From assembly GCA_034769895.1 (NCBI GenBank), contig CM068368.1:689269877-689333876 (forward strand): a stretch of DNA of 64,000 nt. Direction: 5' to 3'. Below are positions 46,122 to 58,279 of the stretch, piece after piece. The first letter of the stretch is position 1. Every line of letters starts with the position of its first letter. The notes under the pieces were generated by a model, which made no database searches, was not told where the DNA came from, and worked only from the letters and a program-made list of their open reading frames with translations. The position numbers and the translations under genes were made by a program. Origin of the DNA: Magicicada septendecula. Taxonomy: Eukaryota; Arthropoda; Insecta; Hemiptera; Cicadidae.

Positions 46122-46395
46122 TGTTTGTAGTTTGAAAGGCAGGTGAAATAAGATTCACGCAAACTGTTCACTAAGTAAGAACACTATATTGTTCACAGTA
46201 CAATTTGGTTATAAAGTATACAAGTTTAAAAGTTTAGCCTATATATACAGTAGTTTAACAAGTTTAAAAGTTTACATAGTTTAACTGCTTGCTGCTGGCG
46301 CGCAGAGTCGGCACTGCCTCTCTCCACACTCCCCACCCTCACCGCTGCTGGATTTGTAGTGGGACAGTCTCCCCACTTATGACAGACGTTGAACA
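46122..46395 (-). repeat. BEL 5' LTR
   Basis: 274 bp identical to the 3' LTR. On the minus strand it carries TATATATAGG (plus ~46238-46248), a possible TATA element. Confidence 0.93.
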
Positions 46396-49169
46396 CACAG
46401 TGTGTGTACAATGGTTTAATTATACTTGTTTAAAAAGAATTCCCTTATATTAAATAAATAAAGTAGTGAGGTTGATAATAATTAAACGCTAAATTAGCTT
46501 AATTTGAAATGTGAAATACATCAGTTGGTTGCTTGATATTGATGAACGTCTGGTTGATTTTGGCTGTAAAACTTCTTCTCCAGGTTGCTGATAGTCTTAG
46601 TGTGTTCCGTCTCGTAATGTCTGGACAATATCATAAACAAAAATATACTTTTACGTACCTGGTTGTGTTTACTAGAAGTTCACTAAGCTGTCAACTCAGT
46701 TTACAAACATCAATTCACTTTCATAGCAAGGTTAGATTACCTTGTTTCTTAATTAGTGGGCGCCACACGGATTTATTCAGGGAAAATCCCGTGTAAAACC
46801 CACACATAGAATTACTGAATGATTAGAAAATTTAAAATAATTGAGTATCACCTTTTGGCAATGTTATTCCAAAATATTAAACACAACGGAAGGTTGTTTA
46901 AGTTTTTAAAATAAAATATTTAATTATCCTATAGAAATAAATCAAATCCAGTGATGCTGTTAATAATGGGTTTATTTACACCCTCATAGAGAATTCAAAA
47001 AACAAATATAATGCGAACATACAAAGTTCTACAATTATCAAACAGTTATTATATGCCTCATACGGCTTGCTCAGAACATGAATTATAAATCTGGCTAAGT
47101 CCAGATGTTATTTATTTTTAACATTAAAATTATGAAAATCTCAGAAGTGAATTCTTTGAAACACGAAAAAAAAACAATTATGCCTACACAATATCCAATA
47201 ATCTTTTTGATATAAAATTGATCAACAAAGTTTTTAGGTTACTTTCGTAAAGTAAACAAAATAAAAATGATCTGTTGAGAGATCGCGCGTTCATCAACGC
47301 TTGCTTCTTTAGTGACAAAATTTATCATGTGAGAACCCTTACAACTAACATATAGCTTAATTCATAATAACAAATTCATATAATAAATTGAGACGTGGTG
47401 TAATCTTGAAATGTTTCTGTGTTTTGCGTCAGTACAGACTAGTGTTGAAAAAAGTACAGGTTATGGCGCTCAGATAAAAATTAATAATAATTGCACTGTT
47501 ACCTTTTGAGTTTTAATTATTTAATTAAAACTTATTAATCACTTCAGTAATCGGATTATAGTGATTACTGGGTTTTGGCACTACACTCGCACAAGAACAG
47601 AATAATGCGATCCTCTTCTGATTAAAATGGATCGTGAATGATAGCAATTAATTATTCCTGTTCATTATTTCCCGCACAAAATTAAAATGATACTGCACTT
47701 AATCACTGTTGTTTGCTGTAGATTAACTTGAAGTAGTCGTTTCTTGGTGTTGAACTATTTGTTTCGATGTAATATGTAGATGACGCTAATAGTTATTAAA
47801 AATGTAGAGATGGCGGGCGCACGTCTGTGCTATATGATGGTTGGTAAGAGTCTCTCTCAGAATTGGCTGCTCCGTTCTTATATACCCCCTTCTTTGATCG
47901 GTCTTAGGTAAAAATGTTAATTACTAACTAATTTTCTGATTGGCTCTGGCAGGTGTGACAGTATGACGTATCATTTTTTGGCAGTTGATAACGGTTTTTT
48001 TTAACCGTCAAACGCTGAGGTGACAGATAGCTGTCATTGTTGTTGTTATTCATAAACAGTTTTCTGATACATATTTTGAAAATGATGCTAACATCTCTCC
48101 CGCACTAAATACAGTTGCGATTGGGTTGATATCATTATCAAATTAAAGATCGTTTTTTCTTCTTTAATTTGATATCACTTGATATCGAATTACTTTCACT
48201 TTGACCGACATTGTTATAAAACCAATGTTCGGGTACATCACTTTCACTGTCGTCTGCTTTTTCTGAGTCGCCGATTGTACACTTTTGGTTAATATTGTTT
48301 GTGTTCACATATCATTTTATTATTCAAACGTTTATGTGGGAACACCATTAACGCTGTACTGACATTTTTACTGAACATTATGTGTACACCTAAACTCTAT
48401 ACATTGTAATGAATGATCCTACTTACTATGACATGTCGTTTTATGCTAACTCGTTCTAGTCTACTATTTAACAATTAAAATTATGATTAAACATATTGTT
48501 TTAATAATGTTTTTTGTTATGTCAGGGCATAACCATTGTTCGGTGTATTTTAATTTACACTTATGTTAATTCTCAATAGTCAATTTACTGACTAATGTTT
48601 GGTCTAATCGTTGTTAAGACATATCGCCTATATTGGAATTTTGCCTTAATAACACTTATTGGTTCTCAATTCGGTAATTTGTGGAGGTATCTTATTTGTA
48701 TAAGATTCTCTCTTATAATTAGTTTTTCTTTCTCACAAGTATATTTGATGCTGAAATACATCTTAGTTCTCACTATGTAGCCATTGTTAATTTTCATTTT
48801 GGCATTCATAATTTACTGGTCATTGTCAAATTTATTATCAGCAAAATGCTAATTCTGATCTCACAGTATTTAACTGCTTATTAATTCATTTTTTATTTAC
48901 ATATAACATTCGGTTTACATCAACTACTGACTGGATTGACAGCTGAATGTAAATTTACTCTGTCCATCAGTTTGTCTTAGTCTTAGTCTAGTTGTAGTGT
49001 CAAACAGCCTTTGGGTTACTGTTTCATGTGGCACTTCTGCTTCATTCTTCTTTCTTGATTTCTCCTTTCTTGGTTATTTTTACTATTATATTCCTATTTA
49101 CATTATTGGTTTGTCCTTATAAAATCTGATAACATACATTTAGGTTAGGTAACATTTTGTTATGTTACA

Positions 49170-49245
49170 ACTTATACCTAGATTCCTGCGTCAACTTGAA
49201 ATTGTCCCGTACCAACACGCACAGAACGGTGTTATTAACGGGGTT
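49170..49245. other. 76-bp spacer between Gypsy LTR and mitochondrial block
   Basis: Higher GC than the mitochondrial DNA and unlike ATP6, which should precede COX3. It is therefore nuclear or junction filler. Confidence 0.6.
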
Positions 49246-50022
49246 AATAATCATCCATATCATTTAGTTGATTGTAGACCATGACCTCTAACGGGGTCAA
49301 TTGGAGCTTTAACTTTTGTTTCTGGTATAGTAATAATATTTCATATACAAAATTTTATTTTATTATCTTTTGGATTTTTAATTTTAATTTTAACTATAAT
49401 TCAATGATGACGTGACATTTCGCGTGAAGGGACGTTTATAGGATTTTATACAATAGTTGTAGTGAGAGGTCTAAAATTAGGAATAATTTTATTTATTGTA
49501 TCAGAAATTTTATTTTTTATTTCTTTCTTTTGGGGATTTTTTCATAGAAGATTAAGACCTGTCATAGAAATTGGTATAAATTGACCTCCTTCTGGAATTA
49601 TGCCTTTTAACCCAATACAAATTCCTCTATTAAATACTATAATTTTATTGTGTTCTGGAGTAACAATTACGTGAGCTCATCATTCCATAATAGAAAGTAA
49701 ATATAATGAATCTGTTTATGGTATTTTATTAACTTTAATATTAGGTATATATTTTACTATTCTTCAAATATATGAATATTTTGAATCATCGTTTTGTATT
49801 TCAGATTCTGTATATGGATCAACGTTTTTTGTATCAACAGGGTTTCATGGAATTCATGTTATTATTGGAAGAACATTCATTATAATTTGTTTATTACGTC
49901 AATTGAAATTTCATTTTTCTAGAGCTCATCATTTTGGTTTTGAAGCAGCTGCTTGATATTGACATTTTGTTGATATTATTTGACTATTTTTATATGTATC
50001 AATTTACTGATGGGGTAGATAA
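49246..50022 (+). CDS. COX3: COX3, cytochrome c oxidase subunit III (lacks first codons)
   Basis: 258 sense codons with mitochondrial code, beginning [18 protein letters not shown], where the usual protein has an initiating Met and one or two more residues. It ends [22 protein letters not shown] and TAA. Membrane-spanning COX3 signatures [11 protein letters not shown] and [19 protein letters not shown] are present. No internal stop or frameshift. The missing start means it could not be expressed as such even in a mitochondrion. Confidence 0.93.
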
Positions 50023-50024
50023 AT

Positions 50025-50086
50025 ATTCTATTAGTATATAAGTATATTTAACTTCCAATTAAAAGGATTAATTTTTAAATAGAATA
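50025..50086 (+). tRNA. trnG: mitochondrial tRNA-Gly (TCC)
   Basis: Acceptor ATTCTAT/ATAGAAT perfect; anticodon TCC in ACTTCCAAT. Lies between COX3 and ND3 as in ancestral insects. Confidence 0.92.
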
Positions 50087-50437
50087 ATTTTCAATGTTGT
50101 AAGTTATTGTATTATGATATTATTAATTTTATTTACTTTAATAACTCTTTTATATTTTGTGTCAACTAAATCAATAATTGATCGTGAAAAATCATCTCCA
50201 TTTGAGTGTGGATTTGATCCTTTTGAGTCATCTCGAATTCCTTTTTCAAGACATTTTTTTATAATTGCAGTCATCTTTCTTATTTTTGATGTTGAATTAG
50301 TGATTATTATACCCATAGTTATTGCAATATCAACTATTAATATTATTGAAATTTATTTAGTGATATTGTTATTTTTGTTATTTTTAATATTAGGCTTATA
50401 TCATGAATGAAAAAATAGTATGTTAAATTGAATTTAA
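50087..50437 (+). CDS. ND3: ND3, NADH dehydrogenase subunit 3
   Basis: 116 codons starting ATT directly after tRNA-Gly, ending TAA at 50435-50437. Contains the conserved [13 protein letters not shown] and DVELV. Two TGA codons read as Trp (50408-50410, 50429-50431), so a nuclear-code frame would stop early. Intact. Confidence 0.93.
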
Positions 50438-50438
50438 T

Positions 50439-50501
50439 GGGAATGTATTTAATTATAATTATTGGATTGCAATCAATAGGTGCTCATACTAGCCATTCTT
50501 A
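50439..50501 (+). tRNA. trnA: mitochondrial tRNA-Ala (TGC)
   Basis: Acceptor GGGAATG/CATTCTT with G:T pairs; anticodon TGC in GATTGCAAT. Confidence 0.88.
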
Positions 50502-50566
50502 AAAGCAATGAAGTAATAAATACATTTAGTTTCGACCTAAAAAAAGAATCTTTATTCCTTTGTTTA
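50502..50566 (+). tRNA. trnR: mitochondrial tRNA-Arg (TCG)
   Basis: Anticodon TCG within TTAGTTTCGACCTAA, the usual insect anticodon arm. The acceptor is AT-rich with a mismatch, so ends are good to a few bases. Confidence 0.85.
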
Positions 50567-50634
50567 TTAATTGAAGCCAAAAATAAGGCACTTTATTGTT
50601 AATAAAGTTATTGAATATATAATTTCCAGTTAAA
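50567..50634 (+). tRNA. trnN: mitochondrial tRNA-Asn (GTT)
   Basis: Acceptor TTAATTG/CAGTTAA; anticodon GTT in TATTGTTAATA. Confidence 0.9.
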
Positions 50635-50699
50635 AGGAAATAAGAATAAAAGCAGCTGCTAACTAGCTTTTAAAGCGGTTAAATTCCGTTTTTTCCTTA
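50635..50699 (+). tRNA. trnS1: mitochondrial tRNA-Ser1 (GCT)
   Basis: Acceptor AGGAAA/TTTCCT; anticodon GCT in GCTGCTAAC. The D-arm is reduced, as normal for this tRNA in animals. Confidence 0.87.
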
Positions 50700-50760
50700 T
50701 TTATAAAGTTTATAAAACATTTCATTTTCATTGAAAAGAGAGGAAAAATCCTTATAAATA
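50699..50760 (+). tRNA. trnE: mitochondrial tRNA-Glu (TTC)
   Basis: Acceptor ATTTATA/TATAAAT; anticodon TTC in CATTTTCATTG. Confidence 0.9.
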
Positions 50761-50823
50761 TTTAAAAATATTTATTACCTTAATATCTTCAATATTATGC
50801 TCTAATGTTTAAGCTATTTAAAT
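50760..50823 (-). tRNA. trnF: mitochondrial tRNA-Phe (GAA)
   Basis: Minus strand acceptor ATTTAAA/TTTAAAT; anticodon GAA in ATTGAAGAT. Confidence 0.9.
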
Positions 50824-52498
50824 ATATCATAATTAGAAATCAAGCAATAAATGTTATTATTTGAATCTTGAAATTATTTTTTCTTATATTAATATTAAAT
50901 ATTATAATTAATTTTATCAATTCAATCATGCCTTGAGGCCCAATTTTTTCTCCTCACCCCAAATCAATTGATTTTTGAAATATAAGTGAATTTTTTAAGA
51001 AAAGAAATTGAGTATGAAAAGTTGATAGTTGTTTTAAAAATCATATGGAATTTATGAATTCTCTTGTAAATTTTTTTACTATGGATGAAAACATGGATAT
51101 TTCATATCCAATTAATAACCCTAAAAAAGATAAAGCCATTGCTATTAGTTTCCCCTCTATGGGGAGAATAATTCTTACAGGATTATTAAATATGATTCAT
51201 CTAAATATAGACCCTGATAAAATTGAATAAATAGATAAAATCATGATTCTCTTTAATATACTATTAAATGACTCGTTTTGTGAACTAAAATTATAATAAC
51301 TAAAATTTATGTTTATTGAAAAATATGTTAATTGGGCAGAATAGAAAGATGTTATTCCAATTCCAATATATATCAATAATAAAATTAAAAAGTTAATATT
51401 TCTGGAGCATATTATTTCTATAATTAAATCTTTTGAATAAAACCCTCTCATAAAGGGTATCCCACATAATGATAAATTTGCAATATTTATGAACGTTCTA
51501 GTTATTGGTATATTATAACTTATACAGCCTATTATGCGAATATCTTGATTATTCATTAATCTATGAATCAATACTCCAGCACATAAAAAAAGTGATGCCT
51601 TAAATAAAGCATGAATAATAAGATGAAAAAAAGATAATATTGGATAACCAAATATTAAAATTGATATTATAATTCCTAATTGTCTTAAAGTTGATAATGC
51701 AATAATTTTTTTTAAGTCAAATTCAAAATTTGCAGCTAAACCTGATATAATTATTGTTAGTAATGATAACATTAAAAATACTTGAATTAAATTGAATGAT
51801 ATAATTAAATTTCTGAATCGAATAATTAAATATACTCCTGCAGTAACTAATGTTGATGAGTGAACAAGGGCCGATACTGGAGTTGGAGCAGCTATAGCTG
51901 CTGGAAGTCATGAAGAAAAAGGAATTTGAGCTCTTTTTGTAAATCCTGCAATAACAACTAGCATAATTATTGGACTCATTATTATCTTATTAATAAAAGA
52001 TATAAAATTTCAAGATCCAAAATTTATTATTCATGCAATTAATAAAAGGATTATAACATCTCCAATACGATTTATTAATGCCGTTAGTATTCCAGCATTT
52101 CTAGAATTTAAATTTTGATAATAAACAACTAAACAATATGATACTAATCCTAATCCATCTCATCCAATGAGAATGCTTACTATATTAGGTCTAATAATTA
52201 ATAATACTATTGACATTACAAATATTATAATAATGTAAATAAATCGATTAATATATTTATCATTTATCATATATAATATAACCATTGATGAAATAAATAT
52301 AACAGTTGAAAGAAATAAAGTTGATATAAAATCAAAAATTAATGTTATATAAATATTACATGAATTAATTGTAACAATTAGTCATTCTATTATAATTGCA
52401 TAATCAAAAATAATCATATTTATTGATAAAATTAATATTATTAATCTTAAAATTAATAAAATTAAGAAAATATATATATTAAGTTTATTTTTAGTAAT
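50824..52498 (-). CDS. ND5: ND5, NADH dehydrogenase subunit 5
   Basis: 1675 bp from ATT at 52498 to an incomplete T stop against tRNA-Phe. Open throughout in the mitochondrial code: [52 protein letters not shown] and FHLIIHALFKASLFLCAG are the hallmark proton-channel segments. It is somewhat shorter than the ~1.72 kb common in insects. AGA codons stand at Ser positions. Intact. Confidence 0.93.
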
Positions 52499-52561
52499 GA
52501 TCCAATATAGATTTATATTTTTAAATCCACAATTTAATGTTTTATTTTAAACTAATTGAAT
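52499..52561 (-). tRNA. trnH: mitochondrial tRNA-His (GTG)
   Basis: Minus strand acceptor ATTCAAT/ATTGGAT, GTTTAAAATAAAAC D-arm, anticodon GTG in AATTGTGGATT. Confidence 0.9.
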
Positions 52562-53864
52562 TATATCAATAATGTTAATTTCAAAATAATTAAATTTAAT
52601 GGAATTCAATGTATTATAATTAAGAAAAATTCACGTACGTTCCCAGAATTAAAAGAGTAACAACCCGAGAAAATTATTCCATGTTGGGTATGAGAGTATA
52701 AATATAAACTATAACAAGCTGATAAAAATGAAGAAAAAGATAGGAAAATTATACACAATGGATTTCAAGACATTAATCTATTTAAAATTATAATTTCTCC
52801 TGCTAGACTAATTGTTGGAGGACATGAAATATTTCTAGAAGAAATTAAAAATCATATGAGAGTTATTGAAGGCATAAATCTTAATATTCCTTTATTAATT
52901 AGGATTCTACGTCTTCCCGAACGTTCATAAGAAATATTTGCTAAGCAAAATAAAGCAGATGAACATAAACCATGTCCAATTATTATGAAATATGCTCCGA
53001 TTATACCTCATATATTTATTGTTATAATTCCTCTAATAACTAATCTTATGTGAGCTACAGAAGAGTATGCAATTATAGATTTTATATCAATTTGCATTAT
53101 ACAAGATAATCTAATCATAATTCCCCCTATTAATGAAATAGAAATTCAGATGAATCTATAATTGATAAATATTACTGGTATAATATATATAACACGAATT
53201 AAACCATAAGTTCCTAATTTTAAAAGAATTCCAGCCAAAATTATAGAACCAGAAACAGGTGCTTCGACATGAGCTTTTGGTAATCAAAAATGACATATAA
53301 ATAATGGAACCTTAATTATGAATGCTAATGTTATCCCTAAGTAAATAAACCTATTATCTGATCTCATTAACATTATAATATTAGTTATATTATTTCTATA
53401 CATATATATATAATTGAAACTAATATGGGGAGAGATGCGAATAAAGTATAAAACAATAAATAATATCTGGCATTCACTCGTTCAGGTTGATACCCCCATC
53501 CTATAATAATAATTATGGTAGGGATCAAACTAGTTTCAAAAAAGATATAAAATATTATAATATTGTATGAACAAAATGATAAAATTAATAATGTTATTAA
53601 TAATAACACTATAAACAAAAATAAATTTATATTATTATATTTATATAAGGGACTAGAATTAATTATTAAGAAGGTAATTCAAATTGTAAGAATAATTAAT
53701 CTATATGAAATATTATCTATATGTATGTTATATCTTAGTATAATTAAATCTTTTCTAAAGAATAAGATGATAAATAGCACTAAAAGAATTAGTATATTTC
53801 TTAATAACCATATATTAAATAATAAAGGGGTTAAAAATAATGAAAATAAAACTAATTTTAACAT
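52561..53864 (-). pseudogene. ND4: ND4, NADH dehydrogenase subunit 4, one frameshift
   Basis: 1304 bp, not a multiple of 3. From ATG at 53864 (overlapping the end of ND4L by 7 nt) it is open through [26 protein letters not shown], then meets TAA at 53385. The frame resumes one phase away immediately after an AT dinucleotide run (about 53393-53412) and is open to TAA at 52561-52563 with [18 protein letters not shown] and SSVAHMSLVISGIMTM. A loss of 1 bp or gain of 2 bp in the repeat explains it. It is the only coding damage in the block. Confidence 0.88.
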
Positions 53865-54151
53865 GTTTTTAAAGATATTGATAATAGTTGATCATTACCA
53901 TGTGATCGAATCATATTAATCAATCTTGATAATCCTACAACTCCTTCACAAACACTAAATGTTAGCAAAACTATTAATATATATATATCATTTAATTCAA
54001 TTGATAGAAATGCAGAAAATATACAAAATAATCTTAAAATTATTAATTCTAATCTTAATAAACTTATTATGATATGTTTTCGATTTAAACATAATGAGAT
54101 AATGCCCGATATAAATATAATTAAATACAATAAAGGTAATGACAAATTCAT
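53858..54151 (-). CDS. ND4L: ND4L, NADH dehydrogenase subunit 4L
   Basis: 97 codons, ATG at 54151, ending TAA overlapping the ND4 start (ATGTTAA). The conserved tail [25 protein letters not shown] is present; ATA and AGA read as Met and Ser. Intact. Confidence 0.93.
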   Translation of the reverse strand: MNLSLPLLYLIIFISGIISLCLNRKHIIISLLRLELIILRLFCIFSAFLSIELNDIYILIVLLTFSVCEGVVGLSRLINMIRSHGNDQLLSISLKTC

Positions 54152-54153
54152 TC

Positions 54154-54217
54154 GTTTTAATAGTTTAAAAAAAATTTAGATCTTGTAAATCTAAGATAAA
54201 TTAATAATTTTAAAACT
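54154..54217 (+). tRNA. trnT: mitochondrial tRNA-Thr (TGT)
   Basis: Acceptor GTTTTAA/TTAAAAC; anticodon TGT in ATCTTGTAAAT. Confidence 0.9.
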
Positions 54218-54218
54218 T

Positions 54219-54283
54219 CAGAAGAGAGAGTAAAGAATCATTTCAAGCACCCAAAGCTTACATTTTTGTTAAATTATCTTCTG
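54219..54283 (-). tRNA. trnP: mitochondrial tRNA-Pro (TGG)
   Basis: Minus strand acceptor CAGAAGA/TCTTCTG; anticodon TGG (plus CCA in GCACCCAAAG). Confidence 0.9.
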
Positions 54284-54284
54284 T

Positions 54285-54773
54285 ATGAAAATTATAATAT
54301 CAATTACAATTCTATTATCAATAAATTTTATTTTTATGAAGCACCCATTATCAATGGGATCTATTTTATTAATACAAACAATACTAACTAGAATTATTTG
54401 TATATTTTATATAAATTCTTATTTTTTTTCTTATATCTTATTTCTTGTTTTTATTGGAGGAATATTAATTTTATTTATATATATATCAAGAATTGCTTCA
54501 AATGAAAAATTTTATTTTTCAATAAAATTATTAATATTAAACATAATTATTTGAATTTTGATCATAATTATAAATACTATTAGATTTAAGATAGATAGAG
54601 TTAATAAATTATTGGAAATGAATAATTTATTTGATAGATTTATAATTAAGAAATTATACATATTTCCGTCAGGAATAATAACTATTATGTTAGTTATTTA
54701 TCTTCTATTTACATTGATTGTTGTTGTAAATATTATTAGAATTAAATTATCTCCTTTACGAAGAAAATTTTAA
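54285..54773 (+). CDS. ND6: ND6, NADH dehydrogenase subunit 6
   Basis: 162 codons from ATG to TAA; TGA at 54552-54554 reads Trp. Hydrophobic with FLVFIGGILILFIYISRIASNE, the usual ND6 signature. Intact. Confidence 0.92.
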
Positions 54774-54776
54774 TGA

Positions 54777-55913
54777 ATGTTAAACATCACTCGACGTATA
54801 CACCCATTAATTAAAATAATAAATAATTCACTAATTGATTTACCGGCAGCTACGAATTTATCATATTGATGAAATTATGGATCGCTGCTAGGAATATGTT
54901 TAGTTGTTCAAATTTTAACTGGATTATTTTTGTCAATACATTATAATGCAGATGTAGCAAGTGCATTTAATAGATTAAGACATATTTGTCGTGATATTAA
55001 TCATGGATGAATATTACGAATTTCACACGCAAATGGAGCCTCATTGTTTTTTATTTGTGTTTATTTGCATGTTGGGCGAGGACTATATTATGGTTCATAT
55101 AAAAATTTTGAAACTTGAGCTGTAGGAGTGATCATTTTATTAACTTTAATAGCTACTGCTTTTATAGGTTATGTCCTTCCATGGGGACAAATATCATTTT
55201 GAGGAGCAACAGTCATTACGAATTTATTGTCAGCAATTCCATATCTTGGAACAATTTTAGTAAATTGAATTTGAGGAGGATTTGCTGTTGATAATGCAAC
55301 ATTAACTCGATTTTATTCTTTCCATTTTATTATACCATTTGTTGTTTTAGCATTAACAATTGTACACCTTATTTTCTTGCATGTTTTGGGGTCAAACAAT
55401 CCACTTGGAATTAATTCAAATAATGATAAAATTCCATTCCATCCTTATTTTTCTATTAAAGATGTACTAGGATTTTTATTAATTTTAATTATTTTTCTTT
55501 GTTATATGATACTTGAACCATATAAATTAAGTGATCCTGATAATTTTACTCCAGCAAACCCATTAGTTACTCCAAAACATATTCAACCAGAATGATACTT
55601 CTTATTTGCATATGCAATCCTACGATCTATTCCTAATAAATTAGGAGGAGTAATTGCATTATTTATATCAATTTTTATTTTAATTTTTGTTCCCTTCATA
55701 AACAATTCAAAATTTATAGGACTATTAAATTACCCTATTAATCAGATTTTATTTTGATATTTATTCATTGTTTTAATTTTATTAACTTGGATTGGAGCTT
55801 GTCCTGTTGAATATCCATATATCAAGATTGGGATACTTTTAACAACAATTTATTTTATATATTTTGTTTTAGACCCTATAATTAAATTTTTTTGAGATAA
55901 ATTAATTAAATAG
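54777..55913 (+). CDS. CYTB: CYTB, cytochrome b
   Basis: 378 codons, ATG to TAG. The heme-binding and quinol-site segments are complete: [76 protein letters not shown]. Intact in the mitochondrial code and the best-preserved gene of the block. Confidence 0.95.
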
Positions 55914-55980
55914 TTAATTAGCTTATAAGTAAAGCATTTACTTTGAAAGTAAAGAAAAGAAAATTAAGTTCTATTAACTT
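55912..55980 (+). tRNA. trnS2: mitochondrial tRNA-Ser2 (TGA)
   Basis: Acceptor AGTTAAT/ATTAACT; anticodon TGA in ACTTTGAAAGT. Overlaps the CYTB stop by two bases. Confidence 0.9.
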
Positions 55981-56004
55981 AATATTAATACAATTTTTAA
56001 TGAA

Positions 56005-56919
56005 CTAAATAATAGATTTAATCATGAAAAAAAAAATCAATAAATTTAAACTTACTGGTAAATATGATTTTCATGCTAAATATATTAATTTATCATAACG
56101 ATAACGAGGTAAAGTACCTCGAACTCAAATAAATAAAAATGAAATTAATGTTAGTTGAATAGGAAAAACCAAAGAATTAATTTTTCTACCTAGAAATATT
56201 AAACAAAATATTATACTCATAAAAATAATTCTAGCATATTCAGCTAAAAAAATAAATGCAAATCCTACACCTCTATATTCAACATTAAATCCAGAAACTA
56301 ATTCTGATTCCCCTTCAGAAAAATCAAATGGTGATCGATTAGTTTCAGCTATTGATGATGAAATTCAACAAATTCTCAAAGGAAAAAACAAAAATACTAA
56401 TCATATAAATTGTTGAAAAAAATAAAATTCAATTAAATTAAAACTCTCAATCATTACAATAGGGCACAAAATAATTAATACAAGACTGACTTCATATGAA
56501 ATAGTTTGAGCAATTGATCGAATACAACCTAATATAGCGTAATTAGAATTTGATGATCAGCCTGTAATCATTAAACTATAAACCCCTATTCTTGTACAAC
56601 AAAAAAAAAATATTATACCCATATTGAACGAAACACAATTGATTAGGTATGGATAAATAACTCACAATAGTAAAGAATTAAATAAGCCTAACACAGGTCT
56701 AATTATATAAATTAAATAATTGGATAACATTGGCATATTTCTCTCTTTTAAGAATAACTTAATAGCATCTGAAAATGGTTGTAAAATACCGATAAATCCT
56801 ACTTTATTTGGACCCTTACGAATTTGAATATATCTTAAAATCTTACGCTCCATCAAAGTTAAAAATGCAACACCAATCAAAATAAACAAAGCAGTAATTA
56901 AAACAGTAATTATAAACAT
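56005..56919 (-). CDS. ND1: ND1, NADH dehydrogenase subunit 1
   Basis: 305 codons from ATG at 56919 to TAG at 56005-56007. Begins [22 protein letters not shown], with [19 protein letters not shown]; later [19 protein letters not shown] sequence around 56290-56340. TGA codons as Trp. No net frameshift. Confidence 0.92.
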
Positions 56920-56920
56920 T

Positions 56921-56984
56921 TTCTACATGTAATATTATTACATAATTAAATTCTAAATTTAATGCACTTCTTGCTAAAATAGAA
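56921..56984 (-). tRNA. trnL1: mitochondrial tRNA-Leu1 (TAG)
   Basis: Minus strand TTCTATTTTAGCAAGAAGTGC start, anticodon TAG in AATTTAGAATT. Confidence 0.88.
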
Positions 56985-58214
56985 TAAATTAAATTATTTG
57001 ATATGGTCCTTTCGTACTAATATCAAAAATATATTAGTAGATAGAAACCAACCTGGCTCACGCCGATTTGAACTCAGATCATGTAAGAAATTAAAGGTCG
57101 AACAGACCTAGAATATTTAGATTTTGCTCTAAACTCTTTTCTTAATCCAACATCGAGGTCGCAATCTAATTTATCGATATGAACTCTCCAAATTAATAAC
57201 GCTGTTATCCCTAAGGTAATTTAATCTTATAATCAAAAAATTGGATCAATTAAGCATTAATTTATGAAAAGTTCATTTAAAGTTTTATTTATTATAATGT
57301 CACCCCAACAAAAAATAAAGTAATTTTTTCAGTTGTTAATTCTAAATTCTAGTAAAACAAATTTATTTAAAATTCTATAGGGTCTTCTCGTCCCACTTAT
57401 TTATTTAAGATTTTTTACTTAAACTCTAAATTCAATCTATTTTAATTAAAAAAGAAAATTTTTCATCCATTCATTCATACAAGCCTTTAATTAAAAGACT
57501 AATTATTATGCTACCTTTGCACGGTCAACTTACCGCGGCCATTAAAATATCATTGGGCAGAATAGACCTTTAATATTTTTCTAAAGGACATGTTTTTGGT
57601 AAACAGGCGAAAATTATATTTGCCTAGTTCTTAAATACAACTTATTATAATTTACTAATTTAATCATTTTAATAAAAATATTTTTATTAATTTAATTTTC
57701 TTAATATATACCTAAAATATATTAAATGTATTAAAATAAAAAATAAAATTTAACTTACTCATATAAAAAGGCTAATTGCAAGCCTATTTAATTAATTAAA
57801 ATCTAAAATATTATAGAAATTATATTTAGCTTATCCTTAATATAATTAAATAAATATAAAACTTTATATTGAAATATAAGTTATAATATTTATTTTAAAT
57901 TAAATTTAATTCTTAAGAAACCAGAAATATTATAGTTCGAGAGAAGTTTCGTCACTAAAATTATTTTATTAATATTTATATTACAATAATTAACAAATAA
58001 CTTTAAATCACTATAATTCGGGAAAAATAAATTTTTATATACAATTAATTAACCCTGATACAAAAGGTACAAATTATAATTTTACTTATTTATATTTATT
58101 GTTTGATCTTCACAGTTCAATTAAAAATATTTTTTCCATAAATAATACTAAAACTAAATAATTATTTTTACTTAAAATAATCTCAATAAATTAATTTTAA
58201 ATTTAAATTATTAT
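56985..58214 (-). rRNA. rrnL: mitochondrial 16S (large subunit) rRNA
   Basis: Fills the space between tRNA-Leu1 and tRNA-Val. Conserved peptidyl-transferase sequence on the minus strand near 57150-57215 and 57505-57545 (plus: ACCTTTGCACGGTCA, TTACCGCGGCC; GCTGTTATCCCTAAGGTAA; GATATGAACTCTCC). Ends set by the flanking tRNAs. Confidence 0.93.
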
Positions 58215-58279
58215 TCAAATTATATTGATAAATCAATAATTTTTATTAGTGTAATTAATATGCCTTAAGCTCTAATTTG
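58215..58279 (-). tRNA. trnV: mitochondrial tRNA-Val (TAC)
   Basis: Minus strand acceptor CAAATTA/TAATTTG perfect; anticodon TAC in TTAATTACACTAA. Confidence 0.92.

Larger units (their letters stand above)
39773..46395 (-). mobile_element. BEL/Pao LTR retrotransposon, full length, very young
   Basis: 6623 bp with LTRs at 39773-40046 and 46122-46395, flanked by the 5-bp duplication CACAG (39768-39772 and 46396-46400). Both LTRs start TGTTTG and end GAACA and appear identical over 274 bp, so insertion was recent. Internal order on the minus strand: primer-binding site, leader, one gag-pol frame broken by a single TGA, polypurine tract, 3' LTR. The 5-bp duplication and the single gag-pol frame fit BEL/Pao. 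Confidence 0.95.
39400..49169 (-). mobile_element. Second copy of the Gypsy LTR/leader region, split by BEL
   Basis: 39400-39772 plus 46401-49169 match 5240-8424 (leader-proximal end to outer LTR end) with moderate divergence. No gag follows on the left, so this is either a solo LTR or an element truncated in its leader. The order of short blocks near 39420-39600 differs from copy 1 (the GTTGGA..TCAATTTATAA block precedes the GCCACACTGTTGG block), suggesting internal tandem repeats. The right end is TGTTACA at 49169. A TATA box lies at 47877-47884 on the minus strand. Confidence 0.75.

Noticed and set aside
53563-53919. Plus-strand 118-codon frame in the mitochondrial block
   Set aside because: Antisense of ND4 and ND4L.
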